Assembly (NCBI GenBank): GCA_019057795.1
Contig: JAHLWS010000087.1
Span: 1-64,000, forward strand
From: Promethearchaeota archaeon
GTDB taxonomy: Archaea; Asgardarchaeota; Lokiarchaeia; Sigyniarchaeales; SOKP01
Direction of reading: 5' to 3'
DNA: 64,000 bases
Positions 8,580 to 17,894 of this stretch are shown here, in pieces. How positions within the stretch are numbered: position 1 is the first letter of the stretch; every line of letters starts with the position of its first letter. The notes below the pieces were generated by a model. The model worked only from the letters and a program-made list of their open reading frames with translations. It ran no database searches and was not told the DNA's origin. Both the position numbers and the translations under genes were made by a program.

Positions 8580-8810
8580 TCATAACAAACGCAAAGCTGG
8601 TCTTTTTCTATCTTCATAAATTTCTTCAATGATTCCATCCCATTCATCATCATCTTTGAAAACTCCAGCCAAATCCTCTAACAACTTTGTTTTAGATTTT
8701 GTTCTTTTTAGTAATCTGTTAATTAGATCAGCAAAAGATTCCCCTTTCCGCTTTTCTTTACGTAACTTATCGTATGTTTCAAGGGGCAATGAAATAGTTT
8801 TATTTACCAT
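8580..8810 (-). CDS. VapB-type antitoxin (DUF217/UPF0330-like), orphan
   Basis: A 76-residue protein starting MVNKTISLPLETYDKL and continuing with a helix-turn pattern KRKGESFADLINRLLK, which is the archaeal VapB antitoxin pattern. A negatively charged linker (KDDDEWDGIIEEIYEDR) then forms the usual toxin-neutralising tail. These proteins normally precede a PIN-domain RNase (VapC) gene. No PIN gene follows here: downstream of the stop there is only a 25-codon frame with no PIN residues. The antitoxin is therefore orphaned, or its partner has been lost. Confidence 0.7.
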   Translation of the reverse strand: MVNKTISLPLETYDKLRKEKRKGESFADLINRLLKRTKSKTKLLEDLAGVFKDDDEWDGIIEEIYEDRKRPALRLL

Positions 8811-8882
8811 AATAGAATAATATCAATAAATTATATATCTTTTTTTGTAATCTATTACTAATTGGATAATTAGGAAGAGAAA

Positions 8883-10103
8883 CTAAGGTAAGACTCTATT
8901 TCCGCAACAATATTTATACTTTTTTCCGCTTCCACACGAACACGGCTCGTTTCTTCCAATCTTTTTTGTTTTAAAGGGCGTGGGAGCGTTAATTTGGTGC
9001 TCAGATTTAAATTTTTCTGCTATACTTTTAAAGCGAGGTAATGTACGAGAATAAAACATCTTCCAACCTTTGCATAGAACACTTAACTCTTTTGAAAAGT
9101 TAGGCGCTCCAAAGCGAAATTTTTGGCAATCTCCATGACATAAATTAAGATAAGGGCATAAATCGCATTCTTTATTCCAATTTGCTTTTTGATTTCCAAA
9201 GCTTTGATATTTCTTCGATAATATAAGACTTTCCCATGAATCGGCTTTAACATTTCCTAATAATAGGTCATCGCGTACAAAAAAGTCACACGGGTATACG
9301 CTACCGTTGTATTCAACAACAAAATATTGAACGCAACTTTTTCCCATATAACAAACGTTATAACGTCCATAGACTAAATATTCCATAATTGAGTCGAATA
9401 AACGAATTGAAACCTTATTCAAATCTTCTTTTATCCACTCCTCGAATAAATCGGAGAGAAATTTACCCCAATCTTCTCCATTAATAGAAAATGGTCTAAG
9501 CTTACCCTCCTCATCAAACTCAACACAGGGAATGTACTGATGGAAATAAAAACCGTTTTTAAGGTGATATTGATAAATTTCCCTTGCTTTTTTTACAGTC
9601 TCGTTGTTAATTAACGTTAGAATGTTAAATTCAACGCCATACCGTTTAAGACGCTCTATACCGCACATGACTAAGGCATGGGTGGGTTTCTGACCAATTG
9701 TTTTTCTGTAGTGATCGTGAAGATATTCCGGTCCATCTAAACTGACTCCTACAAGAAATTTGTATTCCCCAAAAAACTTAGCCATTTCCTCCGTTATTAA
9801 AGTAGCGTTGGTTTGAAGGCCGTTACTTATTGAAGAACCAGGTGGAGCGTATTTCAATTGGAGTTCAACGACTTTTTTGAAGAATTTAAGACCCATTAAC
9901 GTAGGTTCTCCACCCTGCCACCCGAAAGAATATTGTTTTTTCTGATCAGTGTTCATATAACTTTTAATTATGATTTCCAATATCTCGTCAGACATTCGAG
10001 GGATTTTATTTGCATTTTCTAGGTGATCTATGTAGAAACAGTATTCGCATCTAAGGTTACAATCTGCTGAGGCTGGTTTGATTAGAAGCGAGAACGATTT
10101 CAT
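8883..10103 (-). CDS. Radical SAM protein of the anaerobic sulfatase-maturase type (SPASM), with SEC-C tail
   Basis: A 406-residue radical SAM enzyme with the CX3CX2C cluster motif in CNLRCEYCFYID (about residues 16-24) and a GGEPTLMG motif. A SPASM region with further cysteines follows (CVQYFVVEYNGSVYPCDFF, then CDLCPYLNLCHGDC) and binds auxiliary Fe-S clusters. This matches anSME-like enzymes, which oxidise a Cys or Ser in sulfatases to formylglycine. The last about 25 residues form a SEC-C zinc motif (RNEPCSCGSGKKYKYCCG). No sulfatase lies in the window, so the substrate is unknown and could be another protein or peptide. Single gene, divergent from the aminotransferase. Confidence 0.88.
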   Translation of the reverse strand: MKSFSLLIKPASADCNLRCEYCFYIDHLENANKIPRMSDEILEIIIKSYMNTDQKKQYSFGWQGGEPTLMGLKFFKKVVELQLKYAPPGSSISNGLQTNATLITEEMAKFFGEYKFLVGVSLDGPEYLHDHYRKTIGQKPTHALVMCGIERLKRYGVEFNILTLINNETVKKAREIYQYHLKNGFYFHQYIPCVEFDEEGKLRPFSINGEDWGKFLSDLFEEWIKEDLNKVSIRLFDSIMEYLVYGRYNVCYMGKSCVQYFVVEYNGSVYPCDFFVRDDLLLGNVKADSWESLILSKKYQSFGNQKANWNKECDLCPYLNLCHGDCQKFRFGAPNFSKELSVLCKGWKMFYSRTLPRFKSIAEKFKSEHQINAPTPFKTKKIGRNEPCSCGSGKKYKYCCGNRVLP

Positions 10104-10227
10104 GTTTTTTCATTATGTTAAATTTAATTAAATAAATAAAACTTTTTACAATAGTTTAGCTTTGAGAATTATACATTCAAAATTATACATTATATATTAT
10201 TTCTAAAATAAATTTAGTTCGATAAAA

Positions 10228-11679
10228 ATGAAGGAAATAGAACCTAAAATTTTAACTAAAGAAGAAATTGAGCGAATTCCATCGGGAATTAACGAGGAAG
10301 AACTTATTGAGTTTGATAAACACGCACTTAATTCTTTTTATGAAGCGTTAACTGCTATAGAAGCAAAAGAACCTGGATCTTCGTGGGTGAAAGTAATTGA
10401 TAAAGAAGGTAATGTAAAAGAGATTCTTGATGCCACATCCATGAATTGGACTTTATCTCTTGGATTTGCACACCCGGATGTTAATTATGCAGCCTATCAA
10501 CAAATGATTAGACTAAATCACGTAAGATATAACGTATTAACTCCTGCTAGAGCAAAATTGGTAAATAAAATCGCAGAATTAGCTCCCGGGAAACTTAAAG
10601 GAGGAAGAATTTCATTAAACAATCAAGGTGGGGGATTAGCTAACGAAGCGGCTATCAAATTAGCAATGATGGCGTCAAGAGGGGCTGACCATTTTGGAGT
10701 TTTTTGGGGCGGCTATCACGGATCTACTTTAGTAATGACCACTGCCACTCAGCCAATGCATGCAGTAAACCGTTTCTCTAGTTTTGGATACGAACACTTC
10801 ACCAGAATGCCTTATCCTTATTGTTATAGATGCCTATGGAAGTATAAAGGAGGTTTAAACGGTAAAAAGGATCCTAGCTGCAATTTAGAATGTTTTGATT
10901 TAGTAGAAAACTATATACTTGGGATGGCACCAAAAAGATTTGCAGGGATTATGCTTGAACCAATTCAAGCTGCTGGAGGTCAAATACCAGCACCACCCGA
11001 ATTTTTACGAAAATTGAAGTTAGTATGTGAAGAAGAAAAAGTATTCCTAATATACGACGAATGTCAAACATGTATGTGGAGATGTGGAAAATATTTTACA
11101 ATAACCGAACGATACGAAAAGGAATTAAATATAGATGTTTCCCCAGATATGATGACATTTACTAAGGGAATCGGAGGAGGGTATCCGTTAGGTGTTTTAG
11201 TTGCATCTCCAAAAATCAAGAAAAGATTTGGTCCTTCGGAAGAGCACACTACGTTCAGCTCTGACCCATTATCATTTGCTACTTCACTGGCAGCAATTAA
11301 AGTTATCGAGAAAGCCAAATATGGAGAAAATTGCGAAAATATGGGTAATAAGATCACTAAACGACTATTTGAAATGCAAGAAGAATACGAAGTTATTGGA
11401 GATATCAGAGGTCCTGGATTATTTATCGGGATAGAATTAGTTAAAAACAGAGAGACACGAGAACCTTTCACAGAACTTTCTGAAGAGATGGTATTACTAG
11501 CACCAAAACATAACTTATACTTAGGACCAAGTATGCCAATTCTAACGGCCACAGGCAAACTTAGAAGACGAAATGTAATCAAAATCAAGCCACCTTTAGT
11601 TGTTACGGAAGAAGATACCGATTTTATATTAGAAAATTTTGAAATGACTCTAAAAGACGCGCTGAATAAGTTAAAATAA
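10228..11679 (+). CDS. Class III PLP-dependent aminotransferase
   Basis: A 483-residue fold-type I aminotransferase of the acetylornithine / 4-aminobutyrate group. The PLP lysine is K313 in TFTKGIGGGYPLG. The upstream FLIYDECQT carries the PLP-pyridine-binding aspartate, and GYHGST is the cofactor phosphate region. A cysteine-rich insertion at about residues 199-220 (YCYRCLWKY ... CNLEC) is an added feature seen in some anaerobe members and could bind a metal. The amino donor and acceptor cannot be deduced. The gene has its own promoter region, divergent from the radical SAM gene. Confidence 0.88.
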   Translation: MKEIEPKILTKEEIERIPSGINEEELIEFDKHALNSFYEALTAIEAKEPGSSWVKVIDKEGNVKEILDATSMNWTLSLGFAHPDVNYAAYQQMIRLNHVRYNVLTPARAKLVNKIAELAPGKLKGGRISLNNQGGGLANEAAIKLAMMASRGADHFGVFWGGYHGSTLVMTTATQPMHAVNRFSSFGYEHFTRMPYPYCYRCLWKYKGGLNGKKDPSCNLECFDLVENYILGMAPKRFAGIMLEPIQAAGGQIPAPPEFLRKLKLVCEEEKVFLIYDECQTCMWRCGKYFTITERYEKELNIDVSPDMMTFTKGIGGGYPLGVLVASPKIKKRFGPSEEHTTFSSDPLSFATSLAAIKVIEKAKYGENCENMGNKITKRLFEMQEEYEVIGDIRGPGLFIGIELVKNRETREPFTELSEEMVLLAPKHNLYLGPSMPILTATGKLRRRNVIKIKPPLVVTEEDTDFILENFEMTLKDALNKLK

Positions 11680-11741
11680 CAAAAAAATACACTCTTTTTT
11701 TTATAAACTTAAAGACCTAAATGATTTCGTAGAAATTTTTT

Positions 11742-12254
11742 TTAATTTGATAATTTGTTTATTAGATTGCATATTTCCTGTGGATTTCTTGTAGAGAAAA
11801 CGAATGGTCTACCATCTTGAAATGTTAGTTTTACAGCCTCTCCGAAATCTGTGTTATAGGCCCATGAACCATCTGTCCCTAATCGAATTCCTACTCCCCA
11901 ATAAATTCTAAAATTTGCTTTAGTTATATCACAACGGGTTATTTTATTTAGGGGTATTTTTTTATGGTTAAAAATTCCATATTCTACATCAAGTTGATTT
12001 TTGGTTAAGGTGATTTTTAGCCCTCTATAGTTCCAATATAAAAGAAGAATAAATAGACTGAAAACACCTAATATTATGCCGAAAAATGTCAATTCTTTGG
12101 GTATGAAAGCAGTAATTATAATACCGATTGAAATAAATAATAAAAATACAAATAGCACCAAACCTTTTACAAATTTTCCAACTGGAATCCATTCTTTATA
12201 TAATAATTCTTCATTTTTTTGGATATTATTTTCATTAATTATTTTAATCACCAA
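11742..12254 (-). CDS. Two-TM membrane protein with PH-like domain
   Basis: A 170-residue protein with two adjacent hydrophobic segments (about residues 31-50 and 56-75, including LVLFVFLLFISIGIIITAF) followed by a beta-rich C-terminal domain. That domain has LTLTK-like strands, GIFNHKKIPLNKITRCDI, and a YWGVGIRLGTDGSWAYNT segment. The layout is that of bacterial-PH/DUF3093-type membrane proteins: an inner-membrane hairpin with a cytoplasmic PH-like fold. Function is unknown. It is convergent with the aminotransferase, and no operon partner is evident. Confidence 0.6.
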   Translation of the reverse strand: MVIKIINENNIQKNEELLYKEWIPVGKFVKGLVLFVFLLFISIGIIITAFIPKELTFFGIILGVFSLFILLLYWNYRGLKITLTKNQLDVEYGIFNHKKIPLNKITRCDITKANFRIYWGVGIRLGTDGSWAYNTDFGEAVKLTFQDGRPFVFSTRNPQEICNLINKLSN

Positions 12255-12411
12255 TTTAATGTTGTTTCTTTCACCATATTAACTATAAAGATTTTTCTTT
12301 TTATTATTTATAGGGTATTTTATTAAATAAGCATTCTTTGATGCAAACAGTACAACCAAACATTCTTGAAAACACAAATAAATAGTACATGGCTGCACTA
12401 ATTTAATTTCA

Positions 12412-13875
12412 TTAAATTCCTTTAGTAACCCGCTTTTTTCTATAAATTTCTAAAACTGTCGGCATAAATAACCTATTAAGTTTTTTATACACCTTTAGAT
12501 TTGCTTTATCAGGGTTGAATTCTTTTTCAAATCTGACCATTTTTTCAATTGCGTTATCTATACTATTATAATTCTTACAACCATAAAATCCTAATATAGC
12601 AGCACCTAAAGCTGAACTATCCTTAACTTCTGGGACAATAACTTTTTTATTCATAACATCGGCCAAAATCTGAGACCATAAGGCGCTGTTCATCCCTCCA
12701 CCATCTACCTTTACCTCTGTGGTTTTAGTGTGAGCTATTGCCTCTATCAATCCTAGGTACATTTGAGCACTTAATGCCGCAGATTCTAGTATAGAACGGA
12801 TCATATGTCCTCTGGAATGATTCCATGCCAGACCGTGTATGGTTCCCTTTCTAAACATTTGTAAAGGGATAAACAATAACCCTTCACTTCCTGCAGTAAC
12901 TTCTTCCGCTTCTTTACTTAAAGCATCGTAGATGTTAAGATTTTTTTCCTCACATTCTTTATTTTGCAATCGAGAAAAATTATCCTTAAACCATTTTAAT
13001 GCAGTTCCAGTTCCGGGCATAGCTCCTTCTAACATCCATTTTCCTTTAATAACGTGGGGTAGAGGGAATATCGGGATATCTCCTCCGGGAAGTTGAGCTG
13101 GTTCATCACCAGTTACTAAGTTTGTAATGGTATATGTTCCCATTGTTATTTTAGCTTGATTCTGATTAATTACGCCCATTCCTAAAGCTGAGCATTGTTG
13201 ATCCCCTCCTCCTAATACTACAGGAATTTTACTTTTTAATCCAAGTTCTCCCGCAGCTTTACTAGATAACTCACCTAGTATTTCTCCGGGTGTATGAATT
13301 TCAGGCCATAAATCCACTGGTAAATCAAATCTATCAGCAAGATTAGAATCCCAATCTAACGTTTTCATATTCATTATTCCATAAATCGCACTTGTAGGTT
13401 CCGTGATGAGTAAATCACTTCCACATAACTTCATATAAATATATGTATCTGCAAAGATTATTTTATAAACCTTACTAAATAAATCAGGTTTCTCATTTTT
13501 TAACCATAAAATCTTAGGAATTGCCAACCTCAATCCTTCTTCTTGTTGGGGGGCGAATCCCCTTTCATCCATCGCTAATATTGACGGATGCAAAACTTCT
13601 CTATTCTTATCAATTATAACCGAAGTTCCTCGAAGGATTCCAGCACATATCCCAATTATATCATTTATATCTACTTTTTTAGCAACTTGATTACAAGTAT
13701 TCTTGATACCCTTCCACCAAATTTTAGGATCTTGTTCTGAAACACCAACTGGTTGCTTAACAACAGGATATTCTTCATATGCTCTGGCAATTTCTTTCCC
13801 ATTTACATCAAAAATAATGGTTCTTGAGCCTGTAGTCCCAACATCAAACACACACAATAAATCACTCATTTCCAT
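12412..13875 (-). CDS. FGGY-family carbohydrate kinase
   Basis: About 487 residues with the FGGY/ASKHA kinase layout: FDVGTTGSRTIIFD at the N-terminus (phosphate 1 loop), SEQDPKIWW, a central GGGDQQCSALGMG loop, and VDGGGMNSALWSQILADV in the C-terminal lobe. It phosphorylates a sugar or polyol with ATP, and the family includes xylulokinase and glycerol kinase. The substrate cannot be assigned. Several starts lie together (GTG 13878, ATG 13875, ATG 13869); the protein core begins just after. No sugar transporter or isomerase is adjacent, so context does not identify the pathway. Confidence 0.88.
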   Translation of the reverse strand: MEMSDLLCVFDVGTTGSRTIIFDVNGKEIARAYEEYPVVKQPVGVSEQDPKIWWKGIKNTCNQVAKKVDINDIIGICAGILRGTSVIIDKNREVLHPSILAMDERGFAPQQEEGLRLAIPKILWLKNEKPDLFSKVYKIIFADTYIYMKLCGSDLLITEPTSAIYGIMNMKTLDWDSNLADRFDLPVDLWPEIHTPGEILGELSSKAAGELGLKSKIPVVLGGGDQQCSALGMGVINQNQAKITMGTYTITNLVTGDEPAQLPGGDIPIFPLPHVIKGKWMLEGAMPGTGTALKWFKDNFSRLQNKECEEKNLNIYDALSKEAEEVTAGSEGLLFIPLQMFRKGTIHGLAWNHSRGHMIRSILESAALSAQMYLGLIEAIAHTKTTEVKVDGGGMNSALWSQILADVMNKKVIVPEVKDSSALGAAILGFYGCKNYNSIDNAIEKMVRFEKEFNPDKANLKVYKKLNRLFMPTVLEIYRKKRVTKGI

Positions 13876-14067
13876 CACTTAAAATATTTAAATTTCTTTA
13901 AGAACAACTTTGAGATTTCAAAATTTATAAAGTTTTCATTATTTAAGAGTCTGTTTAAAATTAATTTAATACCTGATGTTAGAAAATAAAATTATAGTTC
14001 TAATCAATTCTATCTTTTTTAATTCGAACAGTCGAAAAGACAAGAATGGAAATAATTTTTAAACTAG

Positions 14068-17000
14068 TTATTTAATTTGAATAATAGCAAATGAGCTTAA
14101 ATTAGTGTAATATTTTGCCAAATTTCTTTTATCCATATCCTTTTTGAGATCCTCGTATTCAAAGGCCAGATCGTCTAGTTTTTTATCGATAGATGATATA
14201 TTTTTTTTGAGAAATTGTTGTTCTTCTTTCAAATTCTCAATTTTATCTAAACGCTCTTGTTTTTTTATTCTATCATCTATATTTTTAATGTTTAATAGTT
14301 GTCTTTCGGTTGGGCTCTGGCCTTTTTTTTTCTCTAACTTTTGTCTTAAAGATTCTTGTCTAAAACTTAATACTCTCCTTTTGTAACTATATATTTTCTC
14401 TTTCTTAGAGGTCTCGATGTCAAATATTTTAGCGTTTAAAGCTTTAATTTCCTTTTTCCATTGAGAAGTTTTCCATTTTACAAGATTTTTAGCTTTTTGA
14501 GTAAGTTGCTCAAGAAAACTTAGGCCTAATTGAGCTTTATTAGGAGCATCTAGATCGCTAACTAAGTAATCTTGAAACCTTTTAATATCTAGCACTGTAT
14601 CTGCTAAATCTGGAATCTCATTCCCGTTATTATCCACTATTACAGCAGAGAATTGATTTTCTAATATGTAGCCTTGAAATTTTATGTTAAATACGAATAA
14701 ATAAAGGTCTTTTTTGGAAGATAAAAGATTGATTAAATGTTCTGGTAGGTTATCCTTCATTAAATTGAGTATAGTAAATGTCCCCTCTAAATCACTTGAT
14801 GTACAAAAATCTAATACTTCGTTAATTAGTGGATGTCCTAACGCAAAAAAGTCGATTTCTTCTCGTTCTCTTGCCAGATTCAAATCAAATGTACCTACAT
14901 ATTCCTTTGAGAATCTATACCTGGGATTTTTAAGTAAAATGTCGTTTATCGTAATTTTTGTTTCAAAACCTATTTTTTCAGAAGCTTTGATGCCTTCTTC
15001 TTTAAGGACATCTACAAAACCAAACTTATTATTATTGAGGTTAAAGAAATATTTCGTTAGTAAAAATAATTCGTTATGACTAAGCCTTACTTCTTTGCAT
15101 GATGTCCAAGAAGTTATTAAATCGTCGATTCGAAAAGACTTTTTGTCAATCAGTAAATCGTCTAGTTGCATTTCCATTTCTCGCGCCCTTTTTACTTCAA
15201 GATCTAACCTTCTATTGAATTCGTTTAATTTTTTCCTTCTCTTGCCTTTTTCTTCAGTAAAGATAATATTTTTTATATCTTTTTGTATTCTACCTATAAT
15301 CGGTTCTAATTGTCCTATAGATTCTTCGAATAGGTGAATTCTTTTATCGAGCGCGAACATAATATCTGTTTCTACAGTTCCTTCCATATAAAAGTTATAA
15401 ATGTAAATCTCTTTGGACTTTTGACCTATCCTATCAAGTCTACCAATTCGTTGTTCCAATTTCATAGGATTCCACGGTAAATCGTAATTTATTAAAACCC
15501 GCGCAAATTGAAAATTTCTACCCTCGCCACCGATTTCCGTAGAAAGTAAAATAGAGAATTTATTGCTTTCTCGGAATCTCTCTACAGCTTCATCTTTTTC
15601 GACCTTATTTAAGCCTCCGTAAAAAGTTTCTACGTAATAATCTTGTTTTTGTTTGTTCAATAAATCTTTTAAATATAATAGGGTGTCTACAAATTGCGTA
15701 AAGATTAATATCTTTTCGTTAGAATTTAGATAGTAAATCTTATTTAACAATTCGATTAATTTCTCAGATTTAGAATCGTAAGGTAATGCTTTTAAATTGT
15801 CATAAAATTGCCTTATTATTTTTTCTTGGTTAAGCAAACCTAAGGAAGTTTTTTCTGATTTTTTAACTAAGTCGTTATCGTTATTGTAAGTAAAGTCAGA
15901 ATCAATATATTGATCTTTCAATTCCGATTCATAATATTCCGGATTTTCATCCTTTAATATATCTAATTCAAGAGAAATGCTTTTTAAGCGCTCAATCTGT
16001 TCTAGTCTTCTATCGAGGCTTTTTAAAAACGCGTATTTGGAGCTTGTAAGTAATTTTTGCAAAGTCGTTATAATAAATCCAATTCCTATGTTCTCTTTAT
16101 TTGTTGCGGTATTGTAAATTTTCGCTAAATAGAGTCTAATTTCCTCATAAATTTCTAATTCTTGCTTCGTAGGGTTTATAACAATAGTTTTAACAACTCG
16201 TTCGTTTAAAAACTCTTTTGAAAATACATTCTTTTTACGATTCCTAATTAGAAACTTTGATAAAGTGTGGTCCTCTTCAATTTTCTTTAATAAATTTAAT
16301 TTATAATTATCATTTTTTAACAGTTTTAGTATTCCTTCATCATTTTTGTTACTAATTATGTACTTTAGGTTCTTAAGAAGTTTTATAGTATTTTTTACTT
16401 CGAAATTATTTAATTTATCAATTTGGTTAACGTTAGCAACTAGTAAATTTATAAACGGCATGTTTTTTCTAAAATGTTCGAAATCTGAAAAATTATCAAA
16501 AGCTTCTCCTTGGACTAATTCTATAAGCGAATACAATTCAAACGAGTGCAGTTGTAAAGGTGTTGCAGATAATAGTAATAAAGATTCAGTGGAAAGGCTT
16601 AAATTCCTTGCTAAATCGTAATTTAAGGTTTCCCTATAATTTCCAGTTGCGGCATTAATTAAATATCTTCGCAAATGATGGGCTTCGTCAAAAACAATTA
16701 TATCCCATGAAATTTGAGAAAGAAAGTTTATATATTTTCTATTTTTCGCAAATTGTAGAGAACAAATAATAAGATTATCGTAATAGAATGGGTTTTGAAA
16801 CAACTCAGAGCTAGTACGATTTCCGATTTTCTTTAATTCTTTGATTTTTTTCCCATCGTATATAGTAAATTCAATGTTAAATTTGTTTAGCATTTCGAAG
16901 CTCCATTGTTGCACAAGTGTTGCGGGAACAACTATTAGAATTCTTTCAGCGAGATTTCTTGCCATCATTTCTTTGATATAAATACCTGCTTCAATCGTTT

Positions 17001-17676
17001 TTCCTAGTCCTACTTCATCAGCTAGAATTATGCGAGGAAAATATTCTTCAGATAATCGATGCGCCACATTTATTTGGTGTGGCATAAGAGAAAGTCTAGA
17101 ATTGGTTATACATTTTATTTGATAGGATGTGTAATACGAATAAAAAAGATTAGCCCAGTACTTTAGTAAGAAGTTCTCTGGAGGGTCAATTCTTTGCTTT
17201 GAAATTATTCTTTTTACGGGAGTTTCATACTTTGAAATTATTTCAGATTCGTAGATTTGAGCTAATTTTCCATTTGGAAATATTGTTTCATAGGATAAAT
17301 TTCCATCTTTTATTACAAAATTTTTGGAATTAATTACTCCAACTCCTTTTTTAGTAATTATTCTTTCGTTAACCTCAAAAACGTAATGTATGAGATCAAG
17401 AGGATGAATAATTTTAATTATATTATTTTCAAATAAAACTTTATATTTGGTTATAAAGTAAGAATCCTCGCCATCTAACGACCTGGAAGCTGGGATGTCT
17501 ATTTTTTTTACAATTCTACCAATGTCTAAATCAGAATTTAATCTGAAGATGACTAAATTACCTAAGTTGAATTTATGCCCTTGACAATATACATTAAAGC
17601 ATTTCGTCAATCTTGATTCTAACGAGTTGTTACAAAACGGACACTGATATTTAAGAGTCCTAATATTATTGATCAT
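14068..17676 (-). CDS. SNF2/RapA-type helicase-like ATPase with N-terminal zinc ribbon
   Basis: A 1202-residue superfamily 2 Swi2/Snf2 ATPase. It starts with a zinc-ribbon-like CPFCNN ... CFNVYC (residues 12-30). Then come motif I DEVGLGKTIEAG (about 220-230), motif II FDEAHHLRR (about 330), LLLSATPLQ (motif III), and the C-terminal helicase lobe with LINYDLPWNPMKLEQRIG and GRLDRIGQ (about 747). The last about 350 residues are charged and predicted coiled coil. This resembles RapA/HepA and large defence-linked helicases such as DrmD, but no methylase or nuclease partner is adjacent, so a defence role is only a possibility. Part of this gene's start and promoter is duplicated at 19462-19598. 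Confidence 0.88.
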   Translation of the reverse strand: MINNIRTLKYQCPFCNNSLESRLTKCFNVYCQGHKFNLGNLVIFRLNSDLDIGRIVKKIDIPASRSLDGEDSYFITKYKVLFENNIIKIIHPLDLIHYVFEVNERIITKKGVGVINSKNFVIKDGNLSYETIFPNGKLAQIYESEIISKYETPVKRIISKQRIDPPENFLLKYWANLFYSYYTSYQIKCITNSRLSLMPHQINVAHRLSEEYFPRIILADEVGLGKTIEAGIYIKEMMARNLAERILIVVPATLVQQWSFEMLNKFNIEFTIYDGKKIKELKKIGNRTSSELFQNPFYYDNLIICSLQFAKNRKYINFLSQISWDIIVFDEAHHLRRYLINAATGNYRETLNYDLARNLSLSTESLLLLSATPLQLHSFELYSLIELVQGEAFDNFSDFEHFRKNMPFINLLVANVNQIDKLNNFEVKNTIKLLKNLKYIISNKNDEGILKLLKNDNYKLNLLKKIEEDHTLSKFLIRNRKKNVFSKEFLNERVVKTIVINPTKQELEIYEEIRLYLAKIYNTATNKENIGIGFIITTLQKLLTSSKYAFLKSLDRRLEQIERLKSISLELDILKDENPEYYESELKDQYIDSDFTYNNDNDLVKKSEKTSLGLLNQEKIIRQFYDNLKALPYDSKSEKLIELLNKIYYLNSNEKILIFTQFVDTLLYLKDLLNKQKQDYYVETFYGGLNKVEKDEAVERFRESNKFSILLSTEIGGEGRNFQFARVLINYDLPWNPMKLEQRIGRLDRIGQKSKEIYIYNFYMEGTVETDIMFALDKRIHLFEESIGQLEPIIGRIQKDIKNIIFTEEKGKRRKKLNEFNRRLDLEVKRAREMEMQLDDLLIDKKSFRIDDLITSWTSCKEVRLSHNELFLLTKYFFNLNNNKFGFVDVLKEEGIKASEKIGFETKITINDILLKNPRYRFSKEYVGTFDLNLAREREEIDFFALGHPLINEVLDFCTSSDLEGTFTILNLMKDNLPEHLINLLSSKKDLYLFVFNIKFQGYILENQFSAVIVDNNGNEIPDLADTVLDIKRFQDYLVSDLDAPNKAQLGLSFLEQLTQKAKNLVKWKTSQWKKEIKALNAKIFDIETSKKEKIYSYKRRVLSFRQESLRQKLEKKKGQSPTERQLLNIKNIDDRIKKQERLDKIENLKEEQQFLKKNISSIDKKLDDLAFEYEDLKKDMDKRNLAKYYTNLSSFAIIQIK

Positions 17677-17751
17677 GTAATTAATTTTCTCTCTATTAAT
17701 TCTATGTACGACAGATTAAAGTAAAAATTTTAGTATTATAAATTATTGGCT
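17613..17751. repeat. Parental copy of a duplicated helicase-gene start and upstream region
   Basis: This segment covers the first about 21 codons of the SNF2-type gene (minus strand) plus about 75 bases upstream. It aligns along its whole length with 19462-19598, sharing GATTCTAACG, the ATTTAAGAG block, the CAT start and a common AAGTAAAAATTTT-type stretch. Confidence 0.75.
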
Positions 17752-17894
17752 TTCCATAAGAGTCAATTATATCTATGACTTCAACTAGATGTACTTTAAT
17801 TCATTTAAGGAATTAGGTAAAATTTCTAAAATTAATAGGTTGTTTAATTAATCAAAAAAGACTATTCAAAAAAAATTCTCTTTTTTAATGGACC

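Noticed and set aside
14068..17676. Defence island of the DISARM type around the SNF2 helicase
   Set aside because: No DrmA/DrmB, methylase or nuclease genes are adjacent; the neighbours are a CrtI-like flavoprotein and an FGGY kinase.
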